Shown: positions 34,300-45,229 of the stretch, one piece after another
How positions within the stretch are numbered: position 1 is the first letter of the stretch
How the letters are laid out: every line of letters begins with the position of its first letter
NCBI RefSeq assembly: GCF_027409185.1
Contig: NC_084469.1
Location: 104,037,835-104,101,834, forward strand
DNA length: 64,000 bases
Direction of reading: 5' to 3'
Source: Cynocephalus volans
Taxonomy: Eukaryota > Chordata > Mammalia > Dermoptera > Cynocephalidae
The notes under the pieces: model-generated
What the model was told of the DNA's origin: nothing
What the model saw: the letters and a program-made list of their open reading frames with translations, nothing else
Databases searched by the model: none
Translations under genes and position numbers: made by a program

Positions 34300-35600
34300 A
34301 GTGTTCCCTTAGTGAAGATGGCTGGCTCTTGTATTCACATAACCTCCGTACCTACTGTACATTCTATACACCTTGAGGCTTGTCCCAGTAGTTATATCCT
34401 TTCAACTATTAGCCACGAAAACCCCACCCATACACATGTCCGGTTAGTAGTTGGCATTAGGGTGATTTTCCATGGGAATCCTGCGGCCACATTAGTAGGA
34501 AACTTGGTGCATATTCAGCAAGCAGAAGACACATTGGCTACACGAACTATGTACGTGTCTAGTTGACCCTGGTGTCTGCAGCCACAATACAGTGGGCGAA
34601 AAGATAAAAAGGTTATTGGCACAATACAGGGAGTTCTCCTTCTGGCAGAACACATGCCAGCTTACCATCCTGGAAGGAATAGCTGCAGGAACAGGTGCTA
34701 CAGCTCTATGCAACAGAGCCTCCACTGGAGAGGGCCTGCCCTTGCTGGGTCTCTCATTTGAGATCCTGTGGGCCATAACTGCAGTGTCCACTCCTTCAGG
34801 GATGGGGGTTGGGTGGAGAGCCTTAGTCCCTTTTTCAGAAAACCACTGTACCATTCAGTCATTTCCGCTGCCTGGGGATGATACAGCACATGTAACTTCC
34901 ACTGAATGGACAACTGAGAAGCCCACTTCTGAACTTCATATCCAGTAAAATGGGTTCCATTATCACTTTCTGTGACTAGGGGCTGACTGAACAGCCATAA
35001 GGCTGTTCAATGCCTTAATAGTGCTTGCCTGGTCTAGGGCCTTGCAGGGCCTTAAAAACAGGAGTCTTGTAGCTGTATCAATGGCTGTAAAGATATACCT
35101 GAAATTCTCTGATCTGGACAGTGGTCCCACAAAATCCACTTGCCTTCAAGTCAGGGGCACCCTTCCACAGGTTATTTGCCCATTGGTGTACGACATCTGC
35201 CAGGGGTGTGGACTCTCTTGAGTGCATACCATACAAATGTGACATGAGTTTATTATATCTTCTCATTTTATGGGTAGGGGCCACCTTTGCACAGCCATCC
35301 ACATGGTTTGGCTGCCAGCATGCTGCATCCATCGATGTAAACATTGGGCTACATCAACGGCTGGAGCTCTCTCCAGCCATCTTACCTTATCCAGCTCATC
35401 AGCTTCATCATTGCCCAGACTGCATAAGGGGAAGTGTCCTGTGACATGGTAAAGAGTTACCTCCTTCTTGTGGCCCAATTCCCATAACTCTCGCAATATG
35501 GCTTGTCCCCACAGGGGTCGGTGGCCTACCACCCACTGCTGATATTTCCAAGTAGAAATCCAAAGGGTAAGACCCTTATATATGGCCTCACTCATATTGT
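34300..35600 (-). pseudogene. pol: RNase H and integrase remnant of the ERV-S-like element
   Basis: Read on the minus strand. The RNase H end shows VTLYHVTGHFP and GNDEADELDKVRWLE (near 35480-35380). The integrase zinc-binding part shows HRWMQHAG and HKMRRYN. The core shows DTAT, then DNGTHFTG (near 34960) after a stop, and YHPQAAEMTEWYSG (near 34880). At least several frame breaks are present. Confidence 0.75.
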
Positions 35601-35990
35601 TCCAAAAGACCTAGCAGTGTTGGAGCCGCCTTGGTTAAATCTGCAAGAGAATCAGAGGTTAGTAAGACATCATATATATAATGAAACATGGTAACCATGC
35701 TGTGCCTTCTCCATTTAGCTAGGTCCCCAGCCACTAAACCATGACAGATGGTTGGGCTATGCAGGTAGCCTTGGAGTAACACCTGAAAAGTCCAGTGCCC
35801 TCAGTCCCAGGTGAAGGCAAATTGATCAGCCAAGATCAGGATAGAGAAAAAAGCATTTGCAAGGTCCAGTACATAATGGTAAGTTTCCAGCTGAGTCATC
35901 AGCTGATCTATTAAGTTGTGAACCAAAGGCATGGATGCATGCAAAGGAGGCACTACTTTGTTCAATTCCCAATAGTCCACAATCATCATC
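35588..35990 (-). pseudogene. pol: Reverse transcriptase remnant of the ERV-S-like element
   Basis: On the minus strand IVDYWELNKVVPPLHASMP, then TYHYVLDLANAFFSI, QFAFTW, LLQGYLHSPTICHGLVAGDL and YIYDVLLTSDS. The catalytic box is changed (YIYD in place of YxDD) and the frame is broken between about 35780 and 35800. The DLANAFFSI and GYLHSPTIC wording is that of ERV-L/ERV-S type RTs. Confidence 0.82.
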
Positions 35991-36038
35991 CAGGTCCCAT
36001 CAGGCTTTTTCAGTGGTCATTCTGGGGTATTAAAGGGA

Positions 36039-36560
36039 CTATGTGTGGGACAAATGATGCGAACCTTTTCTAATTTCTAACTCCAATATACTGGCACCAA
36101 TCTCCACGCGTCCTCCTGGCAGGCGATACTGTTTCACACTAACTGCACATTTTGGCTTGGAAAATACCTGTGGGTCATGTTTAGCATGTCCCCCCAACAC
36201 AGGCTTTATTGTCCTTATCCACAGCCAGAATTCTCCAACTGTCATTTGCAGGTGTAGCCAATAAAGAACATCTATAGCCAAGACGTATTCAGCTACTGGG
36301 GATACACACACAGTATATACATGAGGGGGCAATCATCCAATGCCCAGCAGCAAAGACACAGCTTTGATTGTAATAGTCTGTCCTCCATAATCATCAACAT
36401 TCACTGTGGCCCCCGGAAATTCATCTGGGTTGCCATGCATCAGGCTACATTCCGTGCCGGTGTCCACCAATGCCAATACACACTGTACATTTATCCCTGA
36501 CCAATGTATTGCCAGTTCAACATGAGGCCTCCGGTCCTTGTCTGTCCCCAAAAGACGAGC
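36039..36560 (-). pseudogene. pro: Protease and linker of the ERV-S-like element
   Basis: On the minus strand the active-site motif LALVDTGTECSLMHGNP lies near 36450, followed by GGQTITIKAVSLLLGIG; then a stop and a second frame (VSPVAEYVLAIDVL, KQYRLPGG) that leads to RT. The order is gag-pro-pol. Confidence 0.78.
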
Positions 36561-36599
36561 ACCTCGGCCTGGTCCCTAGCCAAAAAAGAACAGCTCATC

Positions 36600-37819
36600 C
36601 GCCTCCATGGAAGTAGCCATAAAATCCTTCAAATACACCAGGCATACTTTATCATTTGTCTCTTTTGGAAGTTTGGTATAATGCTATTTGGGGCACAATT
36701 GTGGCCACAAGGCGAACAAGACTGCATTTGGCTGCCAGTCGATTTTTTTGCTATCAACTCCTGCAGTAAGCAAGTCAAGCCACATCTGCATGTGGCTGAT
36801 CTAGCTCAGTCCCTTCAGGGCAACACTCAGCATTTCTTGAGGACTTGGTCTTCACCACTTTTCGGACTCCCTTTGTTTGTCTCCTCTCCTCTGTCTCGCC
36901 CAGACTGGCTATCATGGTCATCACTTCATGTGTAGGGCAACCAACATATGGGGCCAATATGGCCATCAGTGACCCAAAAGACGCTGACGGAGCATTTTGA
37001 AGCACCATGCCTCTTGGGCTGCCGGTAAAACGTTCATCATCCGGGCCACAGGTGTTCACATTAAACATGGACTGCCACGTCCCTAGCTCCCAAATTATTT
37101 GAACTGGCTCGGCATATGTTTGCCACCTACTCACAGTTTCGGGCAGCTCTCCGGTGTTCGTCCATACAGTCCAGACAGCCGCATTCACCCATTCTATCAA
37201 GGAGAGGCCATCCTATCCCAGTGCGTATCTGTGGCTATTCTGTAGCTGCTACCACAGGGATGGGTGCGTGGTGATGGAAGCCAACTTTTCCATCTCCTCA
37301 CCAGAGCACATTATGCCATCCACCAGCAGCAAAAGCCAAGCAGCTAGGGGTTCACCCTGTTTCTGGTGAAACTGTTTCCCCAAGTCCAACAACCCAGCTT
37401 GAGTGTAGGGGACAGAAGCAGTGAACTGGGACACTCGTGGATTGCCTACTGGTTGCCCACCTCGTCCTGTGGGCTGTTCATGCTTTAGTTTCTGAAAGAC
37501 AACAGGTCATGCCAGCAGATGCCCAATCTCCCCCAACTCACCTTTGGATTTGTCATTGTCCTCAGTGTCAGAAGCAGGAGTGACCTGTTGCTGTACTTCA
37601 GCCTCCAGAACAAGTACCCATGCTTCCCATAAGTCTGCTTTCTGCTGCAAATCGTGAAGCCATACTGCTTCATGGAGTACCTGGTCCATGCTGACTCGTA
37701 GTACATTGAGCAACAGCCAGACCCCAGCCAACAGGAAAGTAGCCGCCCGGTACCACATACTTGAGGATAGCCACATTTCCTCCCCCTCCCAAGGGGCCAG
37801 TGGCTCCCTTACCTGTTTG
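36600..37819 (-). pseudogene. gag: Gag remnant of the ERV-S-like element
   Basis: Two broken frames on the minus strand (about 37507-37819, and 36775-37200 with LGTWQSMFN and LAPYVGCPTHEVM). Position between primer site and protease makes them gag; the sequences alone are weakly recognisable. No clear CCHC knuckle is seen. Confidence 0.6.
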
Positions 37820-37839
37820 GAATCCTGCCAACTATGCCA
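37820..37839 (-). other. Primer-binding site, tRNA-Ser type
   Basis: The minus strand reads TGGCATAGTTGGCAGGATTC, two bases from the 5' LTR. It matches the complement of a tRNA-Ser 3' end plus CCA with CpG-to-TpG/CpA changes at two sites. Confidence 0.65.
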
Positions 37840-37841
37840 AT

Positions 37842-38156
37842 TGTCAGGCTGGGTCACAGACCCCACTACCCAGTCCTGTGTAGGTCCTGAGCCAGGTAAG
37901 TGGAAGAAAAACTGAGTAGCTGCTGGCAAAGTGGACATGCTTTATTCCAGATGTGAGCTCCACTGGCCAGCAGTTAGAGCCGCTGCCTTCCATAACGAAA
38001 GTACACAACAATAGTGGCAACCAGCCCAGAGGAACATGGGCACACACACACACTAACACTACTCTTACATAACTTGTTTACAACGGATGTGCTGAATCAT
38101 ACCCAGCCGGATAGGAGGTGAGCGGGCCTGACTAAATTAACTCCATTTTCCTCACA
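37842..38156 (-). repeat. 5' LTR of the ERV-S-like provirus
   Basis: 315 bp, paired with 33933-34245. Ends tcctcaca on the plus strand, followed by gcaat. Confidence 0.87.
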
Positions 38157-38161
38157 GCAAT

Positions 38162-39035
38162 GCCCAAAGTTAGTCCTCTCTAGCCTTCCTGTCCACCTAA
38201 GTGGAGAAGGGCGATAAGAAGCAAGGGAGATGCTGATAGCTGTTTTCTTCCCACTTCTGACAACCAAGGAAGTGGTGTCTTTTCCAACACCACTTGTCCA
38301 ATTCTCTGACTCCAGGTAGGTGTCCTATAGCTTGATTCATCTCTAACACTAAGTGCCCAAAGTTAGCGTCAGAGTCCACAGATTGTGGGCTCAGTCCCAT
38401 GAGACTGCTCCCACTTCAAATGTGAACCAAAGTGGGGTGCCCAGGCTACCCACCTTTCTGCCTGGTTGACTACAAATACAAGGTTTGCATGACACACCTG
38501 CATGATCAATAATTCACTAGAATGATTCTCAGAACTCGGGAGAATGCTTTCCTCAGTATTACCAGTTAGTTACAAACAACACTTCTCAGCAACAACCATG
38601 TGGAACATACACATAGGGCAAAGTATAGGTATGAGAACACAGAGCTTCTGAGACCTTCTAAGTACTCCACCCATTGAACAAAAAGCCAGAAACACCAGAA
38701 CCCCTTCATTTTGGAGTATAATTGAGGTTTTATCAGTTAGGCGTGATTCATTACATCACTAAATCCCTAGTCCCTATACTATCCCCAGAGGTTGGACATT
38801 GAAGCTGAAAGTTCCAATCCTCTCATCAAGTCTTTGTCTTTCTGAGAATCAACCCCCCATCTTAAAGCTATCAAGGCACCCACCAAGAATTATTCCATTA
38901 CAAAAAAAGACACTTCTATCACCCTTATCTAATAGGAAATTCAAACGATTTTGACAGATCTGTGATAGAAACTGGAGCAAAAGGCCAAGTATCTTTCTTA
39001 TACCACAGAAGACCACACCCAGGGCCACAGGCTCA
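38162..39035 (-). mobile_element. LTR-like sequence, antisense, family uncertain
   Basis: The stretch from about 38440 on (cagaactcgggagaatgctt, agtattaccagttagttaca, gcatagggcaaagtat-like, aaagacacttctatcaccct) resembles antisense MER21/MER39-type LTRs from memory. Ends and TSD not found. 38162-38440 is unassigned flank. Confidence 0.45.
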
Positions 39036-39079
39036 CTGTAAGACTGAGAATGAATAATATACTTTAGAACACTTCATCT

Positions 39080-41512
39080 CCAGGTAAAATGCTCAGTTAA
39101 AGCCAGAGAAAGCAGAAGTGAAAGACAAAAAACAAAAGGAAAACAAACAAAAAACAAGTACAACAAATAGAACATAGTCGAAATATGGTAGATATTAATC
39201 CAACTATAGAAATAACCACTTTAAATGTCAAAGGTCCAAATACTATAGTGAGACCCAAACTGTTACAATGAATTTAAACAAAACAAAACAAAAAACAAAC
39301 CTAATGTATTATCTAAAAGAAACTCAGGTTAAATACAAAGACACACAGATATTAAAAGTAAAGGCATAAAGAAATATATGGAACACTAACACAAATCAAA
39401 AGAAACATGGCATAGCTATATTAAGATCACACAAAGTAGAATTCAGAGAAAGGAAAAAATCACAGAGATATAGATGGGCACTACATAACAAGAAAGGGCT
39501 CCACATTCCAAGAAGACCTTCGTGTGTATTTGCATAACGAGAGTGGCAAAATACATGCAGCAACAATTGAGAGAACTGCAAAAATAAATAAATGAATCCA
39601 CTATTATATGTGGAGATTTCAACATCCCTCTACCAGTAATTAAGAGACATAGCAAGTTACTTTGTACTTTGTACTGGTTGGAAACCAAAAAAAAAAAAAA
39701 AACACCCAAAAAACCAAAAAGCACAAAAACAAAAAACTAAACAAACAAAAAAAAGAGATCCAGGAAGCAGAAAATCAAGGACATAGCTGAACTGAACAGC
39801 ACCACCAAACAATTGTATTTAATTAAAATCTATGAAATACTTTACCCAAGAATAGCAGAATACACATTCTTCTCAAGTCCATATGCAACATTCATCAACA
39901 TATACCACATACTGGGACATAAAACATACCAAAACAAATTTGAAAAAAGGGAAATTATACAAAGTATATTCTCAGAGCATGGGGTTATTAATCTAGACAT
40001 CAATGACAGAAAGGTAGTTAGAAAACCACCCAAATCTATAATTATTATATAACACACTTCCAAATAACACAAGATCACAAAAGTCACAAGAGAAATAAAA
40101 ATTATTTTGAACTAAATAAAAATAAAACTTATCAAAATTTGTGAAATGCAGCAAAAGCAGTTCATAGATATTTATAGCACTGAATACCTATGAAAAAGAT
40201 CTATAATCAATAATCTATGCATGTACCTCAGAAAACAAGAAAAAGAAAAGTGAGCCAAAGTAAGTACACTAAAAGAGATAATAAAATTAGAGAAAAATCA
40301 ATGAAGTTGCAGGAATTCGAGATTAAAAAACAAAATCAAAAGCTGGTTCTTATAAAATGCAATAAAAGTGATAAACATCTAGGAACACTAAGAAAAAAGG
40401 CAAGACAGAAATTACCAATATCAGATATGAAAGCAAGAAAAAGTAAAAACTAAAAAGGACTTGGCAAAATCCAGCATGCATTCATGAGAGCAAACTGGAA
40501 ATAGAGGGAAATTTCTTCATGTTAAAGAACATCAAGAAACCTGCAGCTAAGGTTATACTTAACGGTGAGAAACTAGATGCTTTCTAGATAAAATCAGGAA
40601 CGGGAAATATGCCATTTGGGAGTTGCAAATAAAAGAATAAGCAAATCCTTATTAGAATGTCCAAAATTCAAAATTCTGAAAACACCAAGTGATGGCAAAG
40701 ATGTTGAGCAACAAGAACCCTAACTTCTACTGGCAGGAATGGAAAATGCTACCTCTACTTTGGAATATAGTTTCTTACAACACTACACATACTCTTAACA
40801 CTGGATCTAGAAATCACACTCCATGGTATTTACTGAAAAAAGCTGAAAACCTATGTTCACACAAAAACCTAAATGTGAATGTTTATAGGAGCTTTATTCA
40901 TAATTGCTAAAACGCAGACTGAACCAAGACAACCTCATAGGTGAATGAATAAGCAATCTATGGTACACCCATATGATGAAATGTTGTTGAGCGATAAAAA
41001 AAAAAATGAGGTATGAAGCCATAGAAAGATATGGAGGAACCTTAAAAGTACATTGCTGAGTGAAAGAAGCCAACCTGAAAAGGCTACATACACTTAATTC
41101 CAACTGTAACACATTCTGAAAAGACAAAACTATGGGACACTGAAAAGATCTTGGGATGCCAGGAATTTCAGGGTGGGAAGCAGGAATGAATGAATAGATG
41201 AACTGTAGGAGATTTATAGGGCAGTGAAACTATTCTACATGATACAGAAATAATGGACACATGTTATTAAACATTTGTCAAAACCCATTGAACGTACAAT
41301 ACAGAGTCACCCTAATGTAAATTGTAGGCTTCAATGCATCAATACTGGCTCATCAACTGTAACAAATGTACCATAGTAACACAAGATATAACCAACAGGG
41401 CAAATGTGTGGAGACAGAGAGGTGATCTGGGAACACTCTGCACATACTGATCAAATTTTCTGTAAACTTAAATCTACTCTAAATAAAAATAGCCTATTAG
41501 AAAAAAAAAAAA
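39080..41512 (+). mobile_element. Old L1, endonuclease part joined to 3' end
   Basis: Plus-strand L1: ataaccactttaaatgtcaa near 39210, ttatatgtggagatttcaac near 39604, aaaacataccaaaacaaatt near 39922, then ORF2 pieces (gttgcaggaattcgagat), tttattcataattgctaaaa near 40890 and a 3' UTR ending at a poly-A at 41500-41512. Much of RT is deleted. Heavily decayed; no open frame of use. Confidence 0.82.
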
Positions 41513-41925
41513 ACATGAAGACAGATTCATGACAATTCACCCATGAAGAACAGCTAATCATTGAAATATGTCTTATTTCATTCAAGTGATGTGAACTTCT
41601 TTTAGTAAGCCATTAGGGTGCTCTATGAGGTCTGCAGCCTGAGACTGGGAAGGGAGGAGAAAGTTCCATCCAACGCCTTGTTTAGGAGTCCAGCACTGCA
41701 TATTATGAGAAATAAAATGAGGCCCTTGGTTACCATCAGTAATGTCTGAAACTTGGACATGGATAAAGAGCATCCTTGTACTGTGGACTTAATATATGTA
41801 GAGACATGCACTATCTTAATCTACATGTTGGGTATCTGTGTTATAAGAGATGCCCAGAAGTATTTTACCACAAATGGCAAACTCTTACACAATTACCCAA
41901 ATGTCTGCAAACATGTGCAGATGGG
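41513..41925. other. Unassigned; continues at 42581
   Basis: Together with 42581-43339 this forms one stretch split by the L1-derived insertion at 41936. It may be antisense retroviral sequence, but no motif is firm enough. Confidence 0.35.
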
Positions 41926-41935
41926 CCAACTTTTA

Positions 41936-42570
41936 TCTTTTTTAATTTTAATTTTTTAATTTTTAAAATTTTTTATTGAATCATAATTGATTATACATAT
42001 TCTTGGGGTTCAACATTGACATATGTTGATCAAATCAATATTACTAGCTTATATATTGTTACAAATTGTATTTATTCTTTATGCCCCTTGTCCAATCTCT
42101 CCCCATTCCCTTCTAATTACCCTAGATTACTTCTCTCCTTCTGAAAGAGTAATGGTTAGTCTGTTGATTTGCTGCCTAAATGATCTGTCCAATGCTGAGA
42201 GGTGTGTTCAGTTCCCCCAATATTAACGTAGAGCAGATGCTTCTTCTGTCACTCTGGAATGAGCTTTGTGGAGAGAGACATCCTCCTCTTTGGTCTCTTA
42301 TGGTGACTCTCCTTGTGTCAGTGCACTCCAGTGGCTAGCAGACCATCTGCACTGTGGTTGTGGCATCTAGCCACTTTCATGGCAGCCACGGTTATTGTGG
42401 CGGCTATGGTGGGCCACCCACATGGAGGTGATGTTTTTGGCATGCTTCTTACCTAGTTGATGGTGGCAATGGTGGTGTGCCTGGTTGTGGGAGGGGGTCT
42501 GATCCCCAGCTCAATGCCTCAGGACTGTGGGCGGGCCCCACGGCACTGGCAATGTGCTTGGTTGCTGGGA
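41936..42570 (-). mobile_element. Internally deleted L1 with intact target duplications
   Basis: A 10-bp direct repeat, ccaactttta, at 41926-41935 and 42571-42580 flanks 635 bp. The left end is an AT-rich, T-rich tail. Read on the minus strand it starts with a G+C-rich L1 5'-UTR-like part (about 42570-42260), then a short ORF2 endonuclease-like piece, and then an L1 3' UTR whose end (tataatcaattatgattcaataaaa) matches the end of the L1 at 5930-5960. ORF1 and nearly all of ORF2 are missing. Because both edges are intact, the loss happened before insertion, most simply by splicing of L1 RNA. Confidence 0.72.
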
Positions 42571-42580
42571 CCAACTTTTA

Positions 42581-43339
42581 ACTAGTGCTAAGATGACTGC
42601 CTGATGTTTGGTCATTGTGCTGACCCTTGAATCCATTCCTTTATTAGGGACATCCCAATTAACTGACGAAAAGCAAAAACTCTCCACTGAGCTCCATCAT
42701 GTACACATGGGGCGATGTCATCCATAAAGTATACAATCTCCCCACAGCTGTCCACTCAGTTAATCTAATCTTTTCAATCCTTCAAGGCCCTTTGCAATTT
42801 ATATTGGGCCATATTAACTAGAAACTGGAGAATAAGTTCCATGAGATTCTATTTTATCAAGCCACTCTGTAAGTGCCAAAGACTTAATTCAAATTATTTC
42901 TTATTTAGATTTACCCTGCTCCTTATGGGATATTTTTGGGCAATGGGTGCTACAACCAAGGGAAATTTCGGCAAGACAATACTTCCGATGGTTAAAGGAA
43001 GACATATTCATATTTTATTTATATTCCCTTCCCACCCCCCCAAGACTATAGGGCATACCTTGCTTAAACTGAATGGGATACCCACAGATAGCTGTAATTT
43101 GATTGCTGTGTTGATTCATGACAGTTTGTTAATTAGTACATTACAGCAGATATTAATTCAGAACCTATCTTGTAGGGAAACAAAACCACAAAGTTATTTT
43201 TTTGTTGTTGTTGTGTAAATAGTTTTAGTTACTCTGCATTACCAATTCAGTCAAATTTTTTATTACATTTTTCTTTTGTTCTCCTGCTCCCCTTTTCCAT
43301 GGTTTATTTTGTGGTATCTAAATACAATTCTAGAAGGAG
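42581..43339. other. Unassigned sequence
   Basis: No gene or repeat boundary could be supported. A run of ttgttgttgttg lies near 43203. Confidence 0.35.
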
Positions 43340-43848
43340 CAACTACAGGAATGGACCTGGGAGCTCCACACACCCTCCTCCCTTCTAGTGACAGGAAAAT
43401 GATCACTTCAATTTTCACAAGTGAGGGAACTCTCAGCTGGATTCAGATTAAGATTCTGACCCAAATGAACTCCCACATAATAAACATTTTTCCAAGACAG
43501 AAATCCAGACCGTCACAGACCTTCTCAACATATTCAAAAACACTCTAGGTGTACCAGTTCCATGGATAGAAGATTCAAATCCATGTCTACAAGAAGCCCA
43601 AGAACTCATTCCTCCCCATCCCCAACCAATCACATATGCAGGCATGTCCCCAGCTTTCCAGAGCTCTGAAGCTTCTCTTATGGCAGTGGGCTCCTTCCCC
43701 GGTGGCAGTGAGCAGGCAGGACGCCTAAAAGAGAAGCTCCACAGGAGAAGCAAATGGGCTTTCAATGACTTCCCTTGGCAGGCTCAATGGTGCCCTTAAC
43801 TTGCAGTCACTGGCCTCAGGCATCTGCCCCCCAGTAAGTGGCTTTAGA
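43340..43848. other. ZNF-cluster flank block, paralogue of 7990-8570
   Basis: Same order and strand as 7990-8570: gggagctccacacaccctcctc, ctcagctgga near 43434, ccagagctctgaagcttctc and cagtcactggcctcaggcat near 43806. Non-coding. Confidence 0.65.
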
Positions 43849-43865
43849 CCTCCACTGATATTTTC

Positions 43866-44046
43866 TTTTTCTTTTCTTTTTTTTTTTTTAAAAAAAAGAT
43901 GACCGGTAAGGGGATCTCAACCCTTGGCTTGGTGTTGTCAGCACCACACTCAGCCAGTGAGCAAACCGGCCATCCCTATATAGGATCCGAACCCGTGGCC
44001 TTGGTGTTATCAGCACTGCACTCTACCGAGTGAGCCACGGGCCGGC
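43866..44046 (-). mobile_element. Dimeric tRNA-derived SINE
   Basis: Minus-strand insertion with poly-T at its left end. A 17-bp repeat, cctccactgatattttc, flanks it (43849-43865 and 44047-44063). On the minus strand the first unit is GGGCCGGCCCGTGGCTCACT..GGTTCGGATCC, followed by CTATATAGGGATGGCCGGTTTGC, where a second tRNA-like unit starts and ends in GGTTGAGATCCCCTTACC. Two tRNA-like monomers in one element. Confidence 0.92.
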
Positions 44047-44063
44047 CCTCCACTGATATTTTC

Positions 44064-44349
44064 AATAACACAAACCCAGTGTTTGAAGAATCCAGCAAAA
44101 TCACTCAAACCAAATTTTCTTTATGAAAAGAAAATTCTAAGGCACGTTGGCTAACTCAAGAAAACCCAGAACTGTTTCTTTCAGAAAATGAGGATGTCAG
44201 TTAATTATTATATCCATATCATCAAATTGCTTTGTAAACAATTTCCCATGTTTAAATACTTGTAGGTTTTTCAAGTCTAGGCGCTGGATTTCCATTTGAA
44301 ATCAAGCAAAACAAAAGAACAGAGTTCAGAAACTTACTGTATATGGCCA
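44064..44349. other. ZNF-cluster flank block, inverted at 11230-11465
   Basis: 44064-44260 aligns with the reverse complement of 11230-11465. No repeat or gene. Confidence 0.55.
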
Positions 44350-45229
44350 GGAGAAGGAAAAATATAAAGAAGAATTTTTAACAAATAGAATGTAGGCCTT
44401 GAGTAACTTTTCTTTTTCCTGAAATTCACGTTTTTCTTGCCTCTTTGGAAATATATTCTACTCTGTTTCAAACTGTATTGATTAAATACTGTTTACCTTT
44501 TTTACAAAACAGGATCAATTAAGTGAACAAATCGTTTCAAGGTGACAAACCCTGGGAGGGGGAGTGCTGACCTTAAACTGGGCTGAATCACCCAGGAAAG
44601 GTCCCAAACAGAAACCCACAACCCAAAGGAATTCCCATAGGATGTCTATGCCCAAGAAAAATACTGGGTGAAAAGGCACAGGAATTTTAGACAAAATGGT
44701 TCCAGGTGGTTATTCGCTACTTTCCTCTCATGTTAAAATCCCCAAACAAAAAAATAAATAAATTTTTAAAAAAGAACAGTCTATGGCACTGTGGAGAAAC
44801 TACACTAAAAATACAGTGTCCGTGCTCCTTTCGGCAGCATATACTAAATTGGAATGATACAAGATTAGCAGGACCCCTGCGCAAGGGTGACATGCAAATT
44901 CGTGAAGCATTCCATATTTTTAATAATTGCAATTTGTGGTAATGGGTATGCTGTTCATATTGATCTAACCATCACTTCTTGGGCACAAGTAGGGATGGTC
45001 AGCTTTATGCACCAAAAACATGCATAATCAATAATAATCATGATAAAAAGTACTGCATCTGTTTGAAATGCACAACAGATGAACAGGTGATAATGCTGTG
45101 ATGAACTGGAGAGGGGAAGTCGGCATGTGGGAAATGTGGTGAGAGATCTGGAAATTTAGGGATTTATCGTCCTCCCTAGGAAGAGCTAAGCGGGAAGGAC
45201 AGCGTCGTGGATTTGAGACGCTGCTTCCC
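44350..45229 (-). other. Promoter-proximal intron sequence, ZNF paralogue copy 2
   Basis: Paralogous to 5969-6700, with matches at aacaaatagaatgtagg, gtgacaaaccctgggag, ggttccaggtggttattcgc, ctgtttgaaatgcac and cctaggaagagctaag. It carries a U6 insertion that copy 1 lacks. On the minus strand it is the start of intron 1 of the 28-30 kb ZNF gene. Confidence 0.7.
44822..44921 (+). pseudogene. U6 snRNA retrocopy
   Basis: 100 bases from GTGCTCCTTTCGGCAGCA to TTCCATATTTTT, with the central AAGATTAGCA and CCCCTGCGCAAGG blocks. It lacks six or so bases of U6 just before AAGATTAGC and has several substitutions (ATGACAC region changed). No proximal or TATA promoter elements of a U6 gene are visible upstream, where the ZNF paralogy resumes. 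Non-functional. Confidence 0.93.

Larger units (their letters stand above)
33933..38156 (-). mobile_element. ERV-S-like (class III) provirus, minus strand, no env
   Basis: A 4.2-kb provirus with LTRs at 33933-34245 and 37842-38156 and a target copy acaat/gcaat at 33928-33932 and 38157-38161. The primer site matches the 3' end of a tRNA-Ser apart from CpG-decay changes. gag remnants, protease, RT, RNase H and integrase follow in order, all broken. The LTRs differ at about 35 of 310 sites (about 11%), so it is older than the ERV-F-like copy. A tRNA-Ser primer and ERV-L-like RT fit HERV-S/HERV18. No env lies between integrase and the 3' LTR. Confidence 0.87.

Noticed and set aside
34592-35444. 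Plus-strand frames of 66-118 codons
   Set aside because: They are antisense to integrase and RNase H of the minus-strand provirus.
44822-44921. Functional U6 gene
   Set aside because: Internal bases are missing and no TATA or proximal element lies upstream.
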